64,000 nucleotides of DNA from Datnioides undecimradiatus. Its lineage: Eukaryota; Chordata; Actinopteri; Lobotiformes; Datnioididae. Under the pieces are notes generated by a model. That model ran no database searches. It had not been told where the DNA came from and was given only the letters and a program-made list of their open reading frames with translations. The translations under genes and the position numbers were made by a program. The DNA lies in contig WARS01000046.1 of the NCBI GenBank assembly GCA_008933995.1, positions 5,380,026 through 5,444,025 on the forward strand, read 5' to 3'. This document shows, piece after piece, positions 24,872 through 37,267 of the stretch (positions within the stretch are counted from its first letter, which is position 1; the number at the start of each line of letters is the position of its first letter).

Positions 24872-27800
24872 AGTATATATTCAGCTTCACACACCTGCAA
24901 GATGTTACTGAATGCACTTCAGACAAAAACCAGTTGAACATGAACAAAGAAAAGAGAAATTCAGCATCTTTGTGGCTCATGTTTAAGTTGTGGGTGTGTT
25001 TGGAGTGAAAGGCAGACGGACAGTTTACGGAGAAAGGCACCGTTTGGCACACGTTTGTGTTACGTAACTTGATGGTGAATAGGCAGTTTTGCACCTCATT
25101 GACTGCACAATGAGTTACAGTATTAAAAGCTGTGGTTTTTCCATCCTTTTTGGCTTGTCACCCTTCGTAATGAAGCAAAGCCAAATCCGACGCCACTTGT
25201 CACAGGTTAGAAGTGGACGTGAGGTTCACTTTAAAAGTTTAAAGAGAAGTTTTTAGCAATATTTCTACCAGAACGATGAGAAGCTCTGATAAATATCCAG
25301 CATTTCACAAAAAGTCAAACAAAAAATAATCCTGATTTTGTGTAACCAAAATATAGAATTTATAAATGATGTCTTTCATATCTTTCATCATCCCTTTAGT
25401 CATTTGATTCAGATCTCATGACCCCACAGATTTATCTTCAGACTCCCAGAGGAAATAGTTTGGGAACCAATAATGTAAAGTGAAGTCATCATTTTTCACT
25501 CAGTATGTCTTCCTCCGTGTGGAGCGAAAGTTACACAAGTTCAGTTTTGAGATTTTACATTTTATCTTGATATTATACTGATATACTGATACTGATAAGA
25601 ATTATTTATATAATAATTATTCACTGTAAAGTGCATTTCACAAAATTACTCACTACTAACCTCCATCCGTGTTAATAGAGACAAAAGTAAAAATAAAAAA
25701 ATCTGTACATCAGACAGTTTTGACCTGAAAGGGTGACGGATAACAGTCAGTCAGTAAGACAGTATTTGTCATTTCCTGTGTGTTAAGGAGATTTACACTC
25801 AGTGACTAGATACCAGAAATTGTTTTTGGTTACTCAGAAAAATCCACGTTCTCCACTGGGACAGTGTGTTTTACAGCTCTACGTTGTAATTTAGGCTGAT
25901 AACTGTATCGCTACGGTAGCACAGTTCACCGAAAAATTTACCATTTTGTTCTGTGCAGAACTCAAGCTGGTCCTCAGTGGACATGCAAGTATGCACACAG
26001 GGCAGAGTGGTGTTAAGGGAGGCAATAAACCTCAGTCAACCCCTCACCCAAGCTACGCACATAAAAACAGCATGTTGTCCACCCCTCCCTCACCTCCTCC
26101 CTCTGTCCCTCCAACTCTCTATCCCCTGGCCCTCCCTTCTTCTTCCATTTTTTCCTTTGGCTTCTCTTCCTCGGAGTCTGAAGTTGGCATTTGAAAGTTT
26201 ATTTTGATGAGACCCTCAATTTCTTCAACATAGGGACTGATCTAGAGAACAGAAGTGAATGTTTTTTGCTTAAGTTGCTTAAGTTTTCTGCATCAGTTTG
26301 GCACATCAGCTGCACTACAGTACCCACAAGTCTCAGTGGTTCGCTATGGAGAATATTTCAGCATGCAAGTTGGGAATTCAAATCTGAGCTTTATAGGCTG
26401 GAGGAAGATGGCGGAGATGACATCTTTCCACGTAGATAGACAGGTTATAGCTACATTCATGAAAGAAGTCACAGAAAATGGCCGTTGATGCAACAGTAGG
26501 TCAATGATTTTCTTTTTTTATTATTGAGTTATTTCGCCACAGCTGCTCAGTGGTTTAACTAGGACACTTTCACCCAATATCATCTGTGCAGAAAATGAGC
26601 AGGACTTTTACTTTTAAACCCCGAAAGCCCAAAATAAATCCTCCCACTTCTCTATCCCTTCACCCTCGAAGTAGGTCTGTGGGTTGAGGTGTAGACGGCA
26701 GGCTCATTTCCCAAATGTATTCCTTGTCATCCGTACTGTACGCTCCCATAGGAATAACAGCGCTCCCCTTCCTGATAATTATGAATGATTTTGCCCTTCC
26801 CCCCATTTTTCCCTGTATCCCTCCTCAGTGCAGCTCATATCGCTCAGAGATGTAATTAATCATGTAGACACCCTGCTAGTCTTCATACTATGGGTGCCCT
26901 CTTTTTCTCTACCTCGCTGTCTTTCCACTGTTCCCTTTATCTATCTCTGCCTCCCTCACTGCCTCTCAATCTCTCTCACACACAGTTTGAAGGTCTCATT
27001 AATCACCTGTGCACACAGAAAAGCTCTGTAATGCATACCAGCGGGATCATTTGGTAGTTGGCCTCTCCTGTCTTTAAACCCCTCTGTCTATAGGATCATG
27101 TACGCCACACCAGTTTCATTCCCAGGGTGTGTGTTGGGCTTTTTTGTGTGCATTAGAGTATGCCTGTCATCAGCGCGCTCATACGCCAGGATAAATACGA
27201 TAATCGTCGCTAGCAGATTTGCCCTCTGGTCCCCGGCTATTTTTAGATGTCAGATGTTGAAATAGTTCAAGTTCTTAAAAAGGGCAGGCTGCGAGTCACC
27301 ATGATATCCTCATAAAGCCAGGGCAGAGGATCTGTCAACCCAAGCCCACAGACAAACCCAAACAACATTCATTTCACACAGCAGATAAATTATTTCAAAT
27401 CCACCAGCAATTTATCACCAGATATATTAAGAGCATGTTCCCTCTGGTTGTATTTATTGACTGGCAGATGGCTGAGACTTCTCTTCAGTAATGCCTCAAG
27501 TGTACTTTTTATTTTTACAACGGATCGAAAGAGTTTAACATATTGTATTGACATTTGTCTGTCAAAGAAGCTCCTGTCAAGATTTATGGAAGATGGACAA
27601 CACGGGCTGGACATTATGATGATATATAAAGGAACATGAGATTATACAGATTCCTCTACCAGTAATAATGTAGCAATAGCATCTATATCAAGATAACTTT
27701 ACAGCACTTTAATATCTCTGGTTGTAGGACAAATGAATACAAAATAGCTGTAGCTACTGCATAAGGAAACCCCCTGTTTTAGCATTTTTAAAGTGATGGT

Positions 27801-27878
27801 AGTGCAGTAACAGAGGACTCAGAATGTGTAATAAAGCAGCTGCCAGTTTACCCCATTTTTCTGTAATTACAGTGTAGG

Positions 27879-29105
27879 TCATTGTGGCAGATGTTGAAGG
27901 GGGAGGTAGTGGACAGAGTTCAGCATCCTGACAGCTTGGTGGACAAAGCTGTTCATGAGTCTCGTGGAGTGGGCCCGGAGGCTCCGGTACCTTCTCCCTG
28001 AAGGCAGGAGGCTGAAACGGGAGTGTAAGGGGTGGGAGGTGTCACCGGCAATGCTGATAGCTCTGCGGGTGAGGCGGGAGTTGAAAATGTCTGTGAGGGA
28101 GGGCAGAGGGGAACCAATGATCTTGCTGGCTGTGTTCACTATGCGTTGCAGTGACTTTCGGCAGGAGGCAGTACAGCCTCTGTGCCACACAGTGATACAG
28201 CCAGTGATGATGCTCTCTATGGTGCCCCAGTAGAATGAGCGCATGATGGGGGGTGGGACTTTGGCACTCCTCAGTTTGCGGAGGAAGTAGAGGCATGTTT
28301 GAGCCTTCTTGGCCAGCGATGTGGTGTTGTTGGTCCACGAGAGATCCTCAGAGATGTGCACCCCCAGAAACTTGGTGCTGCTCACCCTCTCCACAGCAGC
28401 ACCATCGATGGTCAGTTGGGGATGCTGTGCAGGTCTTCTCCTGAAATCCACGACAATCTCTTTGGTCTTCCCCACATTGAGGAAGAGGTTGTTGTCCTTA
28501 CACCACTGGACCAGTTGGCTCACCTCACTCCTGTAGTTGGCTTCATCGTTGTTGGTGATGAGGCCCACCACAGTCGTGTCGTCCGCAAACTTAATGATGT
28601 GGTTGGTGCTGTGAGTTGGCACGCAGTCGTGGGTCAGCAGCGTGAAGAGCAGTGGGCTGAGCCCCTGTGCTTAGCGTGATGGACTTGGAGGTGTTTCTGC
28701 CGACCCGCACACACGGGCCTCCCCGTTAAGAAGTCCAGCACCCAGTTACATAGGGAGGTTTTGAGTCCCAAGTGACTGAGTTTCTGTATGAGCTGCTGGG
28801 GGATGATTGTATTGAATGCTGAACTGAAATCCAGAAACAGCATTCGCACGTAAGAGTTATTTGAGTCCAGGTGAGTGAGGGCTGGGTGGAGAGCAGCAGA
28901 AATGGCTTCCTCTGTGGACCTGTTTGACCTGTATGCAAACTGCAACGGGTCGTGGGAGGGGGGAAGGATGGACTTTATGTTCTGCATGACCAGCCGCTCG
29001 AAGCATTTCGTGATGGTGGAGGTCAGTGCTATGGGCCGATAGTCATTGTAGCTGGATGGGTGGGGCTTCTTAGGTACCGGTATTATTGTGGCGAAACACA
29101 CAAAC
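27879..29105 (-). mobile_element. 5'-truncated CR1/L2-type LINE, reverse transcriptase remnant
   Basis: On the minus strand this encodes the fingers, palm and C-terminal part of a non-LTR retrotransposon reverse transcriptase, antisense to foxo3. The first block (29101 down to about 28690) has [24 protein letters not shown] and the palm motif [10 protein letters not shown]. The second (28622 to 27879) has the catalytic FADD at about 28589-28578, NVGKTKEIVVDFRR, FLGVHI and the LLPSGRRYRSLR tail. Between them (about 28640-28720) at least two frame changes break the frame, so no full protein can be made. The endonuclease domain is absent, as in typical 5' truncation during target-primed insertion. 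I place it in the CR1/L2 group of the Jockey superfamily by motif wording; the exact family and 3' end are uncertain. Confidence 0.85.
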
Positions 29106-29349
29106 CTCTTTAGTTAACAGTTTCTCGGCTGACTGGATTGTGCTCATCTGAATGTACTGTATTCAGGTTTTGTAGAGCTTGAACTGTTTGAAAAACGCAA
29201 ATACAAGAAAATTCTTGTTGTGTTTGGACACATTCAGTTCTTTCCCCCGCTGCTGCTTTACTCTTCTTGGAAGTCTGTTTCCCCTTCTATCTGAATAAGT
29301 CTTTGTCTTTGCTGAGATGTTTTTGTTGTCAGTGTACGCGTGTATGGGT

Positions 29350-29392
29350 GTGTGGGTGTTTGTGTGTTTGTGTGTGTGTGTATGTGTGTGTT
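29350..29392. repeat. TG-rich imperfect microsatellite
   Basis: Broken TG tract with GTGGG and TTTG interruptions. Confidence 0.85.
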
Positions 29393-29698
29393 CTTGGCAG
29401 GCGCAGTCGCTCTGTAGCTTAAGGACGCTGTGTCCTGGAACTCGGGTTGATAAAACCCAGCAGGGATGTCCTGTGTTGTCCCAAAGCAAACCATACACGT
29501 CCCGCACTGAGCTGTAATGATCAGTGTGTGTTTGTTAATGAATACTGACTGCATACAGCATGTATGCCTCGTGAGCTCATTTGTCTTTTTAATATGGATG
29601 ACAGAAATTATAATTTTTCGTTGTTGTTCTTTCAGGAAATCTAGTGATCAATTCTTTGCTTTTACTTTCTTTTCACTTCCTTGATTCTTCTTCCAGCT

Positions 29699-29732
29699 GT
29701 GTGTGTGTGTGTGTGTGTGTGCGCGCACGCGC
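29699..29732. repeat. (TG)n passing into GCGCGCACGCGC
   Basis: About 22 bases of TG continue directly as alternating GC/AC steps, giving an unbroken purine-pyrimidine alternation of about 34 bases, the classic Z-DNA-prone sequence. Confidence 0.9.
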
Positions 29733-30045
29733 TTAACTTTCCACTATGACCGTGAACCGTGGACCAATGCTTCATAGGAACTGAGGTGACCCTGTAGTAC
29801 TGCTCAAAACACACTGACCCAATGAAGCCCACCAGAGTAACATGACTAACCATGCCTCCACATCAGGCCACACTGATTGGCTGTTTGAGGTGGGATGGGT
29901 TTGCCGCCTCTCCCGCCTCACGCTAACTGATTGGAGGAAGTGTAAGAGTAAACAAGTGGTTCTTTGAGCATGTGGCCTTACACAACACGGGACACACTGG
30001 ATGAAGGCAAAGAAGGAGAGAAAAGAGGGAGAGGCAGACAGATGG

Positions 30046-30070
30046 GAGAGAGAGAGAGAGAGAGAGAGAG
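30046..30070. repeat. (GA)n microsatellite
   Basis: About twelve GA units; a (TG)n tract follows at 30152-30190. Confidence 0.95.
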
Positions 30071-30151
30071 GTTGACATTGCAGTAGTAAGGTCTCGGTGA
30101 TGACAAGAGCAGGCTTTTTGGTGATTTAACAAGGTCACAATTCCTGGAAAG

Positions 30152-30190
<39 letters not shown>
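30152..30190. repeat. (TG)n microsatellite
   Basis: About 39 bases of TG. Confidence 0.95.
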
Positions 30191-30192
<2 letters not shown>

Positions 30193-30516
30193 CACTTTAA
30201 CTGCAATTTAATTCTAAGAGGAGACTTGATATCACTGTTCACACCAGAATAATGGATTTGTCAGTCTCAATAAGGTATTATAGATTGGGCAGGCCCTTTT
30301 CATGACAAAAAATGAAAATCTATTTCCTGAATTGATTTGACGTTTAAAGTGTGTTTGTGTGTCTGCACAAAGACCTTGATCTATTCACAAAAAGAGGAGT
30401 GGAGAGTGTGTGCGGAGGGGTGCAAGCAGAATTATAAGCAGAATGAGGTGTAACAGGATTCCTTCTGCCAGAACTAGATCCTCGTCCAGTGTGTATGCAC
30501 ACACACATGCTCACAC

Positions 30517-30739
30517 GCACACACACACACACACACACACAAAACACGCATACAAGTTAAAACACACACAGTCTGAGAGAGACACCCAGCCGCTGGCCGG
30601 GAAACGCACATATGATTGAAGAGAATGGAATGTTCTGTCTGCAGTCCAGAGCTCAGGGCAGCTGGAACCTGGACCCAATGTGTGTACGTGTGTGTGTGTG
30701 TGTGTGTGTGTGTGAGTTTTGTGAGTTTGTGTGTTTGTA

Positions 30740-30784
<45 letters not shown>
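30517..30784. repeat. Cluster of opposed CA and TG microsatellites
   Basis: (CA)n at 30517-30541 is followed by (TG)n at 30679-30714 and 30743-30784. The CA and TG tracts are inverted copies, so the cluster could fold into a hairpin with a loop of about 140-200 bases. Confidence 0.9.
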
Positions 30785-30786
<2 letters not shown>

Positions 30787-32287
30787 GGTCAAAGTATAAA
30801 TACCCGTCCTCTCTTCACAGTGTTAGCGCAGACTAGTCAGACTGTTTATTTATAAAGACCTGCATGTTGTCTACGCCCGTACGTCACACCACCGTGCAAC
30901 ACTTTCACTGCTCTCTTCCACCGCTGAGGGCTAATTTATGGTTTCTGTGATTGCATGGCTGACGAGTCCGTGATGTTCAGACTTAAACTTGGTGATCACA
31001 CTCACTGTTCACACTACAAGCGTGCTGACTGTGAATGTGCTAAGAAAGTTAACGCGTGTTCAGCCACATACAGGCAAACGTCCTGTCAGGTGGTCGCCAT
31101 CATGTTTTCTGGAGCACATATGTGAAAAATATCTCCCTGCCCCTGATTGTACTATGTATAGAAGCACATGCTAGAGTATGATTGAGGCTTCACACAGCTT
31201 TGCATCCATGTTACACCAGTTGCCTAAGTTTTTAGAAAAAGAGTGATATGAAAGCAAATATTTTTTTTGTGGTCAAAAAGCTGTTTTTTGTCAAAATAGT
31301 AGTCACACTTTTTGTCTTTATAAACAGTTTGTTATGTAATGACAATAGATTTATACAGTTTGAGTTTCACTTTCAGCCTAAAATATCTAAGGCTCTTGTT
31401 TGTGTCTGTCTTTGTTTGTGATTGAGTGATTGATTTTTGAGTGTGTTGACATGTCATCAGAATATTTATTTTGCTCTCTGCCATCTCCCTTATCTTCCCC
31501 CCATAAAGTTACAGCAAAAAAATCATTTGCTAGAAATATACTGCTGTTCTTAATACAGTGATTTTAAAATACAGTGTATTCTCAAAGTTTTAATACACTT
31601 TATATACATTCTATATTCTGTATTATGAATTACTTCTCTTCAATTAAATAACAGACTTCGCAGTAAAAGAAAAAGCTTTAGGCCCAGACTCTTGTTTCTT
31701 CCACTTGTTCACATTTTCCACATCTCTCAAAAAAAACTTGAAATTAACAAATCTTACTACTCTTTGTTTGTTTGTTATAACATTTTCAAAGTTGTCATAT
31801 GTTATTCATCTGCCAGTGTGCTACCTGCTCTCCTGTTTGCACAAAGTTAGTTAATCTTCACACTTCAGGGAAAGACAAGCAATAATTTAACCACAGCCCA
31901 TTGTCAATCCCTCATCTTAAATGGTAACTAATGTTGCGCAAGTAGTCCGCTTGACCCAGCAGTGGTCACTGTTGACATTAGCCTCAGATTAGTGCTGGTT
32001 TACATAATGTCTGATAACGTGTGGTTATGTTTGGCTGGAACTAACACACACATACACACTGTGTCAGTGGGTGGTTAAGTACACCAGAGGTGTGAGGCTC
32101 AGGTCACAGAAGTGGTCCAATCACAGCAGTAATAGCAGGGTCAAGGGGGTGGGGTTAACATGTATGAGGTGAGAGCTTCAACCTCAAAGCACTTTGACCT
32201 TTGACACAATGCCGTCTCCAGGCTCCATGACACTGTAACCCTCTGACCCAACACCTTCCTGTAGCCCAATATGTGAAGAACTGTTGG

Positions 32288-32291
<4 letters not shown>

Positions 32292-32331
<40 letters not shown>
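32292..32331. repeat. (TG)n microsatellite
   Basis: About 40 bases of TG; a (CA)n tract with one G interruption lies at 32996-33028. Confidence 0.95.
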
Positions 32332-32332
<1 letters not shown>

Positions 32333-33477
32333 AGGATTTATTTGTGCGTTTTTCTCTTCATATCTTTACAACTGAAGGCAGGGAAGGTTGTATCTAGGTT
32401 GTGCTGGCCAGTATAATGTTGCTCAGACACATTCAGAGTACAGGAACCTGGCAAAATGGAACTGACCCAGTTCATACATTTGAGTTCAGATATGTGCTGT
32501 AGCTGGGTGATGAAATGCACTTGCAATACCATGCAGACCCTCCCTTTTCTGTACTGCCTGACTACGCAAACTAATTCCACTGCACCAATCACCACCGCTG
32601 CAGCAAGGACAGCTACAACCAATTGGAAAGCACTCTAGAATCATCCCAACCAATCAGAGGAGCCGATTTCTTGACCTCACAAGTCTGAGGTATTTATTTC
32701 CATACATTTATAACATGTATCTATGGTAATAAATTGATATAATTCCCACAGAATAGGCATCTTCGCCGCCTAAAAATGCCTCCTTAAAAATTTTAATGTA
32801 CAAACATCTTCTACATTCAGATTTACAGAAACTCAAATAGAACAGTTTTCCACCTACACACCTTTAAAAATCAGAATAATGAGAGAAAGGAGAGAGAGAT
32901 TCCTAGCGTGGTTGCTGACAGTGATTAATTGTTCCCACATGTTGCTGACGGACAAAAAGGCCTCTGTGTTCCTGAGCTCTGGCTGCAGCTGGTGCGCACA
33001 CACACACACACACACGCACACACACACAGCTGGGGCCTGTCTTACAAAGCCAGTTCAGCTTTGTCAGGCTACCTTTGAGTTGGTTACCTTCAAATATGTT
33101 GAACACTGTTGAACCTGGATAACCGGTCTTATGAACAGTTGACTCTTTTGACCTAACATTTTGTAAACTAGTTTTGTGGATGAGCAGATGTAGAGTTTAT
33201 AAAATCAGACATCAGAAATCAGACAAAATGAGACATCAGACATACAGAAAATAATGAATTATATTGTTTAGTAAACTAAATGTTACTCATGATTTAAAAC
33301 TGCCAGCTACCAAATATTAGTCATAGATTTAAGGTTTTCATGGTTGTCTACTTTGGTTAAACATTTTGTGCAACAAAACAAACTTAACTGCATATAAAGC
33401 TTAGTAATTAAAACATCATATTGCTTTTTTGTACAAAAAATATTTCTTGGTCAGACTAAATGACTTCCTTGCGCGGC

Positions 33478-33632
33478 AACCGGTTTCCCCAGGTTCCCAG
33501 TCTTTATGTAAAGCGAAGCTAAATGGCTGCTGGCTGTAGGCTCATATAAATGATATACGTGATGTTGGTATCAATCTTCTCATTGAACTCTCAGGCAAGA
33601 AAGCAAATAAGCATGTTTTACTGACGTCAAAT
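33478..33632 (+). repeat. Copy E of the GCTAAGCTAA dispersed repeat
   Basis: CCCAGTCTTTATGTAAAGCG, GGCTGCTGGCTGTAGGCTC, GGTATCAATCTTCTCATTG and GGCAAGAAAGCAAATAAGC follow in order as in the fuller copies. A palindromic TGACGTCA at 33622-33629 seems to have arisen by drift at its end. Confidence 0.65.
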
Positions 33633-36410
33633 GAAAAGCGTAAAATTGGTTAAATCTAAAGTTAACTCGCAAATCTAGAAAGACAAAGCCCAGATGTGTT
33701 CATTCAGATCTAGAGATAAATGCAAGAGAACAAGGAGGATTTTACAAAACAGAAAAACTGAGGGAAAATCAGGTCAAGAGAGAGAAAGAGAAATTTTTAA
33801 AAATACCTAAATTTAGCTGGGCAGTGTCAACAGTGCCATTATCCCTCGGAAGGTTGCAGCTGCGAGCTATGTTAGTGTATGTGTGTTATTTAGCTCTTGT
33901 GGCTGCATAGTAGGAGTTATGAATCAGAGCTGCTGTCTCAGTGAGCTGTTTTTATTAATGGACTTTGGGAATACCCAAGAGGAGCTGTACAGTAGGAAGC
34001 ATACAGTATCCCACTCACATAGCGATGTGCCGCGTGCAGACACGAGCCCATGGAGTACATACATTCTGCAGATGACAAGATATAAAATAGTGTTGCTTAT
34101 TCAATCATGCTTGCTGCCTTAAAGGGTTTCACAATAGCAACATTCTGAAATAAAAAGTACAAGAATTAATCAACTAGAGCAGAATTAAATGCTGTATTTT
34201 TGGAGCAGTGCAGATATGGGGGAGGAGCCAGGTTAATGATGGATTTTAAATTTAAGACTCAGGACTTTAGATTAAGATTGTACAACAGAAGGAACTCCCC
34301 CTTGTTGATTATCAAGATTGTTTTTTACATATAGAGCCTTCGGAGACTCTGTGCCACATCTCAGACTGTTTGCCCCCAGAGTTCAGAAATGTTCAATGAA
34401 GTATGACAGCTGTTACCACACTCAAATGTGATTTAGGAGTAGTTTGATGAGCTCCTTGGAAGTAAAATAACATAATTGGTTATGTTATTAAATACAGTAA
34501 GAATTGCAGCAGCCAGAAATTAGATGTTGTGGTCTGCAGGACAGACTGAATGTCTACATGAAATGTGAAGCAAAGAAAATATCCAGACACAAATGGTTAA
34601 AAGGTCAGTCCACTAAAATCATAAAACAACATTTTTTCCACTTACAGAACCACAAGTGTGTAAGCCATGCAGAAAGTTTTTCTTTTATTTGCCAAGATAT
34701 TCACTAACTGAGATGTCTGCTCCATACAAAATAAAATGAAGGTGAATGAAAGCTACAGAAAATATATGATGTATAGAAATCTTTAAATTACCCATAATAA
34801 GACGGGTAATCAGTACATGGCTGTGTAAGGAAGAGTATGTGGGAGGATCTACTACTACTATGTAATACACACATACATCACACATAATACTGATACATAG
34901 CAGGCACATTTTTCCTTTTTCATCCTGCAATCATCATCTTCTCACCCTCTTTCTCACCACAACTCACACATTTTCACTCAGCACTGTCCGTGCTTCGGTT
35001 GCAGATGTCCCTTTTCCTTTTATTGCCGCTCCATCACGCTGAGTTAGAAATATCTCACCTGACATTTGAAGGATACAAGCAGTGGCACGGAAAAGAGAAA
35101 CATTAAACAAGTGGCTTCGTTTGGAAGTGGGCGCGGGGAGGTGCAGGGATAAAGGTGGTGTAGGATAAAGTGAGGGAGAAGGATTGATGAAGTGTCGGCT
35201 GCTGGCAGGTAAATGTTTACAGCAGCGAGGGAAGGAAACTCACATTCCATTCATTCTGCTCTCATTCATCCCTCCAGAAGTCCTCTTTTTCCTTTGCAAA
35301 GGCAATCTTCCGCCATTATTTACATCTCCCTGACAGCTGGAAACATTTAGCTAGTGTGTGTGTCTGTGTCTGTGTCTGTGTTTGTAAAATGTTCTGTAAT
35401 AAAGCAGCATTACATCATGCCTCAGGAGATGCTGGCAGAGGATAAACACTGGTCTCGCTGGTATCTCCTATCATCTTACTTCATTTCACCGAATACACAC
35501 ACACACACATACACACACTTGGGACAGTGGATTCACATACACACATCATTCATGATTAAATGCAACATTTTTATAGATTCACTAATGCACAGCAGTGGTC
35601 ACAAAAAGCTCACAGCCCTGCAGAAACTGTGTTTGCATTTACAAGTGCAAAACACTCAAGAGCCTGCAAATGCCAAGCTGGGCATTTCCATACAACTACT
35701 CTGACACACATGCTCAAATACACACACAAATTCAAAGGGTCACAGGTTCACTTCAGCTCCAGAGATCAAACTTTTTCACTTTGCCAACGTAGCAGTCAGA
35801 GCAGTAACTTAAGCCTACTCTTATTCGTCTCTGATTGAACTGCCTTTGACCAGAAAAACAATCCAAACCAAATTGTCTGTAAACTGTTGCCCAGGACAGA
35901 CAGGCCTGCTTCATGGAAAACAATATTGTGATTCCCACAAAAAGTCAAAAATTTTGGCCCTCTTCGCTTGGAACCCAGAAATCTGCTCTGTTTTAGGGAG
36001 TAAAAATATACATAGGAGGAAAACAGAGAAGGAAAAATATGTGCATGTTGTGGATGGCGGTTGGGTTGTTTATATGGGAGGATATAGCATAGCCCCAAAG
36101 TCCCTGAGGGCCCATAAGAGCTATGTGTTTGTGAAACAACAGAAACTGCGGAAGAGGAAGGGGCATGGAAAGAGAAGGAGACTGAGGCAAAATAATGAAT
36201 TCAGCAAGGTCTTCAGTAGGTTGCGGGGCACAAAAGAGGGTCTAAAAGAAGAAGCATGATAAGATATAGTCACATCTTAAAGGTTAAAACCTTATACACT
36301 AATTATCTACAATAAATGTTTAAATTATTCTGTTTTTTTAGAGAATTGGGAAGTTGGATTCCTTGCCTTTGATTCTTTTTATCTGATTTAACTATAATTC
36401 ATTCACTCAC

Positions 36411-36500
36411 AATGTTATGCCATACTGAGGCATAGCAGTGATTTGAGGTAAATGCTAACTTCACTACGCTGGCATGCTCACAGTGAATTTGGTCCTGGTT
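36411..36500 (-). repeat. Percomorph dispersed repeat fragment, inverted
   Basis: GAGGTAAATGCTAAC and GGCATGCTCACAGTGAATTT match, on the minus strand, the block rich in GTGAGCATG and TTAGCATTTAGCTCAAAGCA that belongs to the same family as the fragment at 11350. Confidence 0.45.
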
Positions 36501-37267
36501 GTGGCCAATAGAAAAGTCTGAAAATGTTGATGTTGAAAATAATAAATGTTGAGTATGAACAGACAGGGCCATCTCTACAGCCATGATACCAGCAAGGCAA
36601 GTGAGCAAGTGATGTAACAGTGTTATCGCAGATTAGGCCTTTAACGTGTACATACATCTCTGTGCTGTGAATGAAACTCTTGATCATTACCAGGGACTGT
36701 CATGTGCATCAATTCCCCCACAATGTGCCTCTGGGGCTCGCACAAGGAGGGAGCTCAGAGTTGATCAATATACACTAGCCAAGACTCACACACAGCCATG
36801 CACAAACACACATGATCTGACACAGAATGTGCTCCTTAAGCAACACAGGGGCTCTTTGTATGTGTCATTCATAATCGAGGAGACGCTTGATTATAGACCA
36901 CTGTCTCTCTTTTCTCTTTTCTACCCACAACACAAAAGCTACAGTGGGAACAATGCAGACATCAGCGCTAAGAGCTACTGCTCGTTATTTGCCTTTTTGT
37001 CTATGTTTAGGAGATGAACAATTGAAACAACAAGATTGGTGCTTTGTTTATGTGTCTAGTCACTGAGAGCATCTGTTTACATTGATGCAGAGTCAGGAGT
37101 AGTGGGTGGTTTATGGACTTAATGAGAGGTATTCATTGAATGTTGTATTGATCAAAGGAAAGAAAGAATACAACAAATCAATATTGATGGCAGTTATTGT
37201 TTGGTGAAATATGTCAAAGCAAAGACCACTCAACGTAGACTCTTCTCCTCTCTCCCTTGTGTTGCAG

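Larger units (their letters stand above)
18950..27870. other. Intron 1, middle part: noncoding
   Basis: Holds purine-rich sequence at about 20040-20420, TG/CA tracts at 21112-21154, 22540-22590 and 24819-24869, and a perfect palindromic CRE (TGACGTCA) at 20637-20644. No splice-supported exon or recognisable protein was found. The stretch at about 26700-27300 is low in simple repeats and could hold conserved noncoding elements, which I cannot test. Confidence 0.55.
29110..37200. other. Intron 1, distal part: noncoding
   Basis: Contains microsatellites, three spaced CCAAT boxes at 32585-32654, dispersed-repeat copies at 33478 and 36411, and otherwise AT-rich sequence. No exon is supported. The last 57 bases of the intron are open in frame with exon 2. 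Confidence 0.55.
305..37267 (+). other. foxo3: foxo3 intron 1, about 37 kb
   Basis: The intron runs from donor gtaaga at 305 to acceptor ttgtgttgcag ending at 37267. Splicing joins GWK to NSIRHN in phase 0 and restores the forkhead helix 3 region. A very long first intron is typical of vertebrate FOXO3. The content is noncoding: microsatellites, short dispersed repeats, one MITE-like palindrome and one antisense LINE fragment, listed separately. Open frames inside are short, unspliced, and often made of CA/TG repeats. I see no nested gene. Confidence 0.93.

Noticed and set aside
28299..28679. Plus-strand open frames across 27955-28679
   Set aside because: They are shadows of the LINE reverse transcriptase on the minus strand, which has clear catalytic motifs.
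37211..37267. Treating ATG at 37211 as the main foxo3 start
   Set aside because: The forkhead domain needs exon 1 (1-304), and the acceptor at 37267 restores it exactly; the ATG is kept only as a possible short-isoform start.
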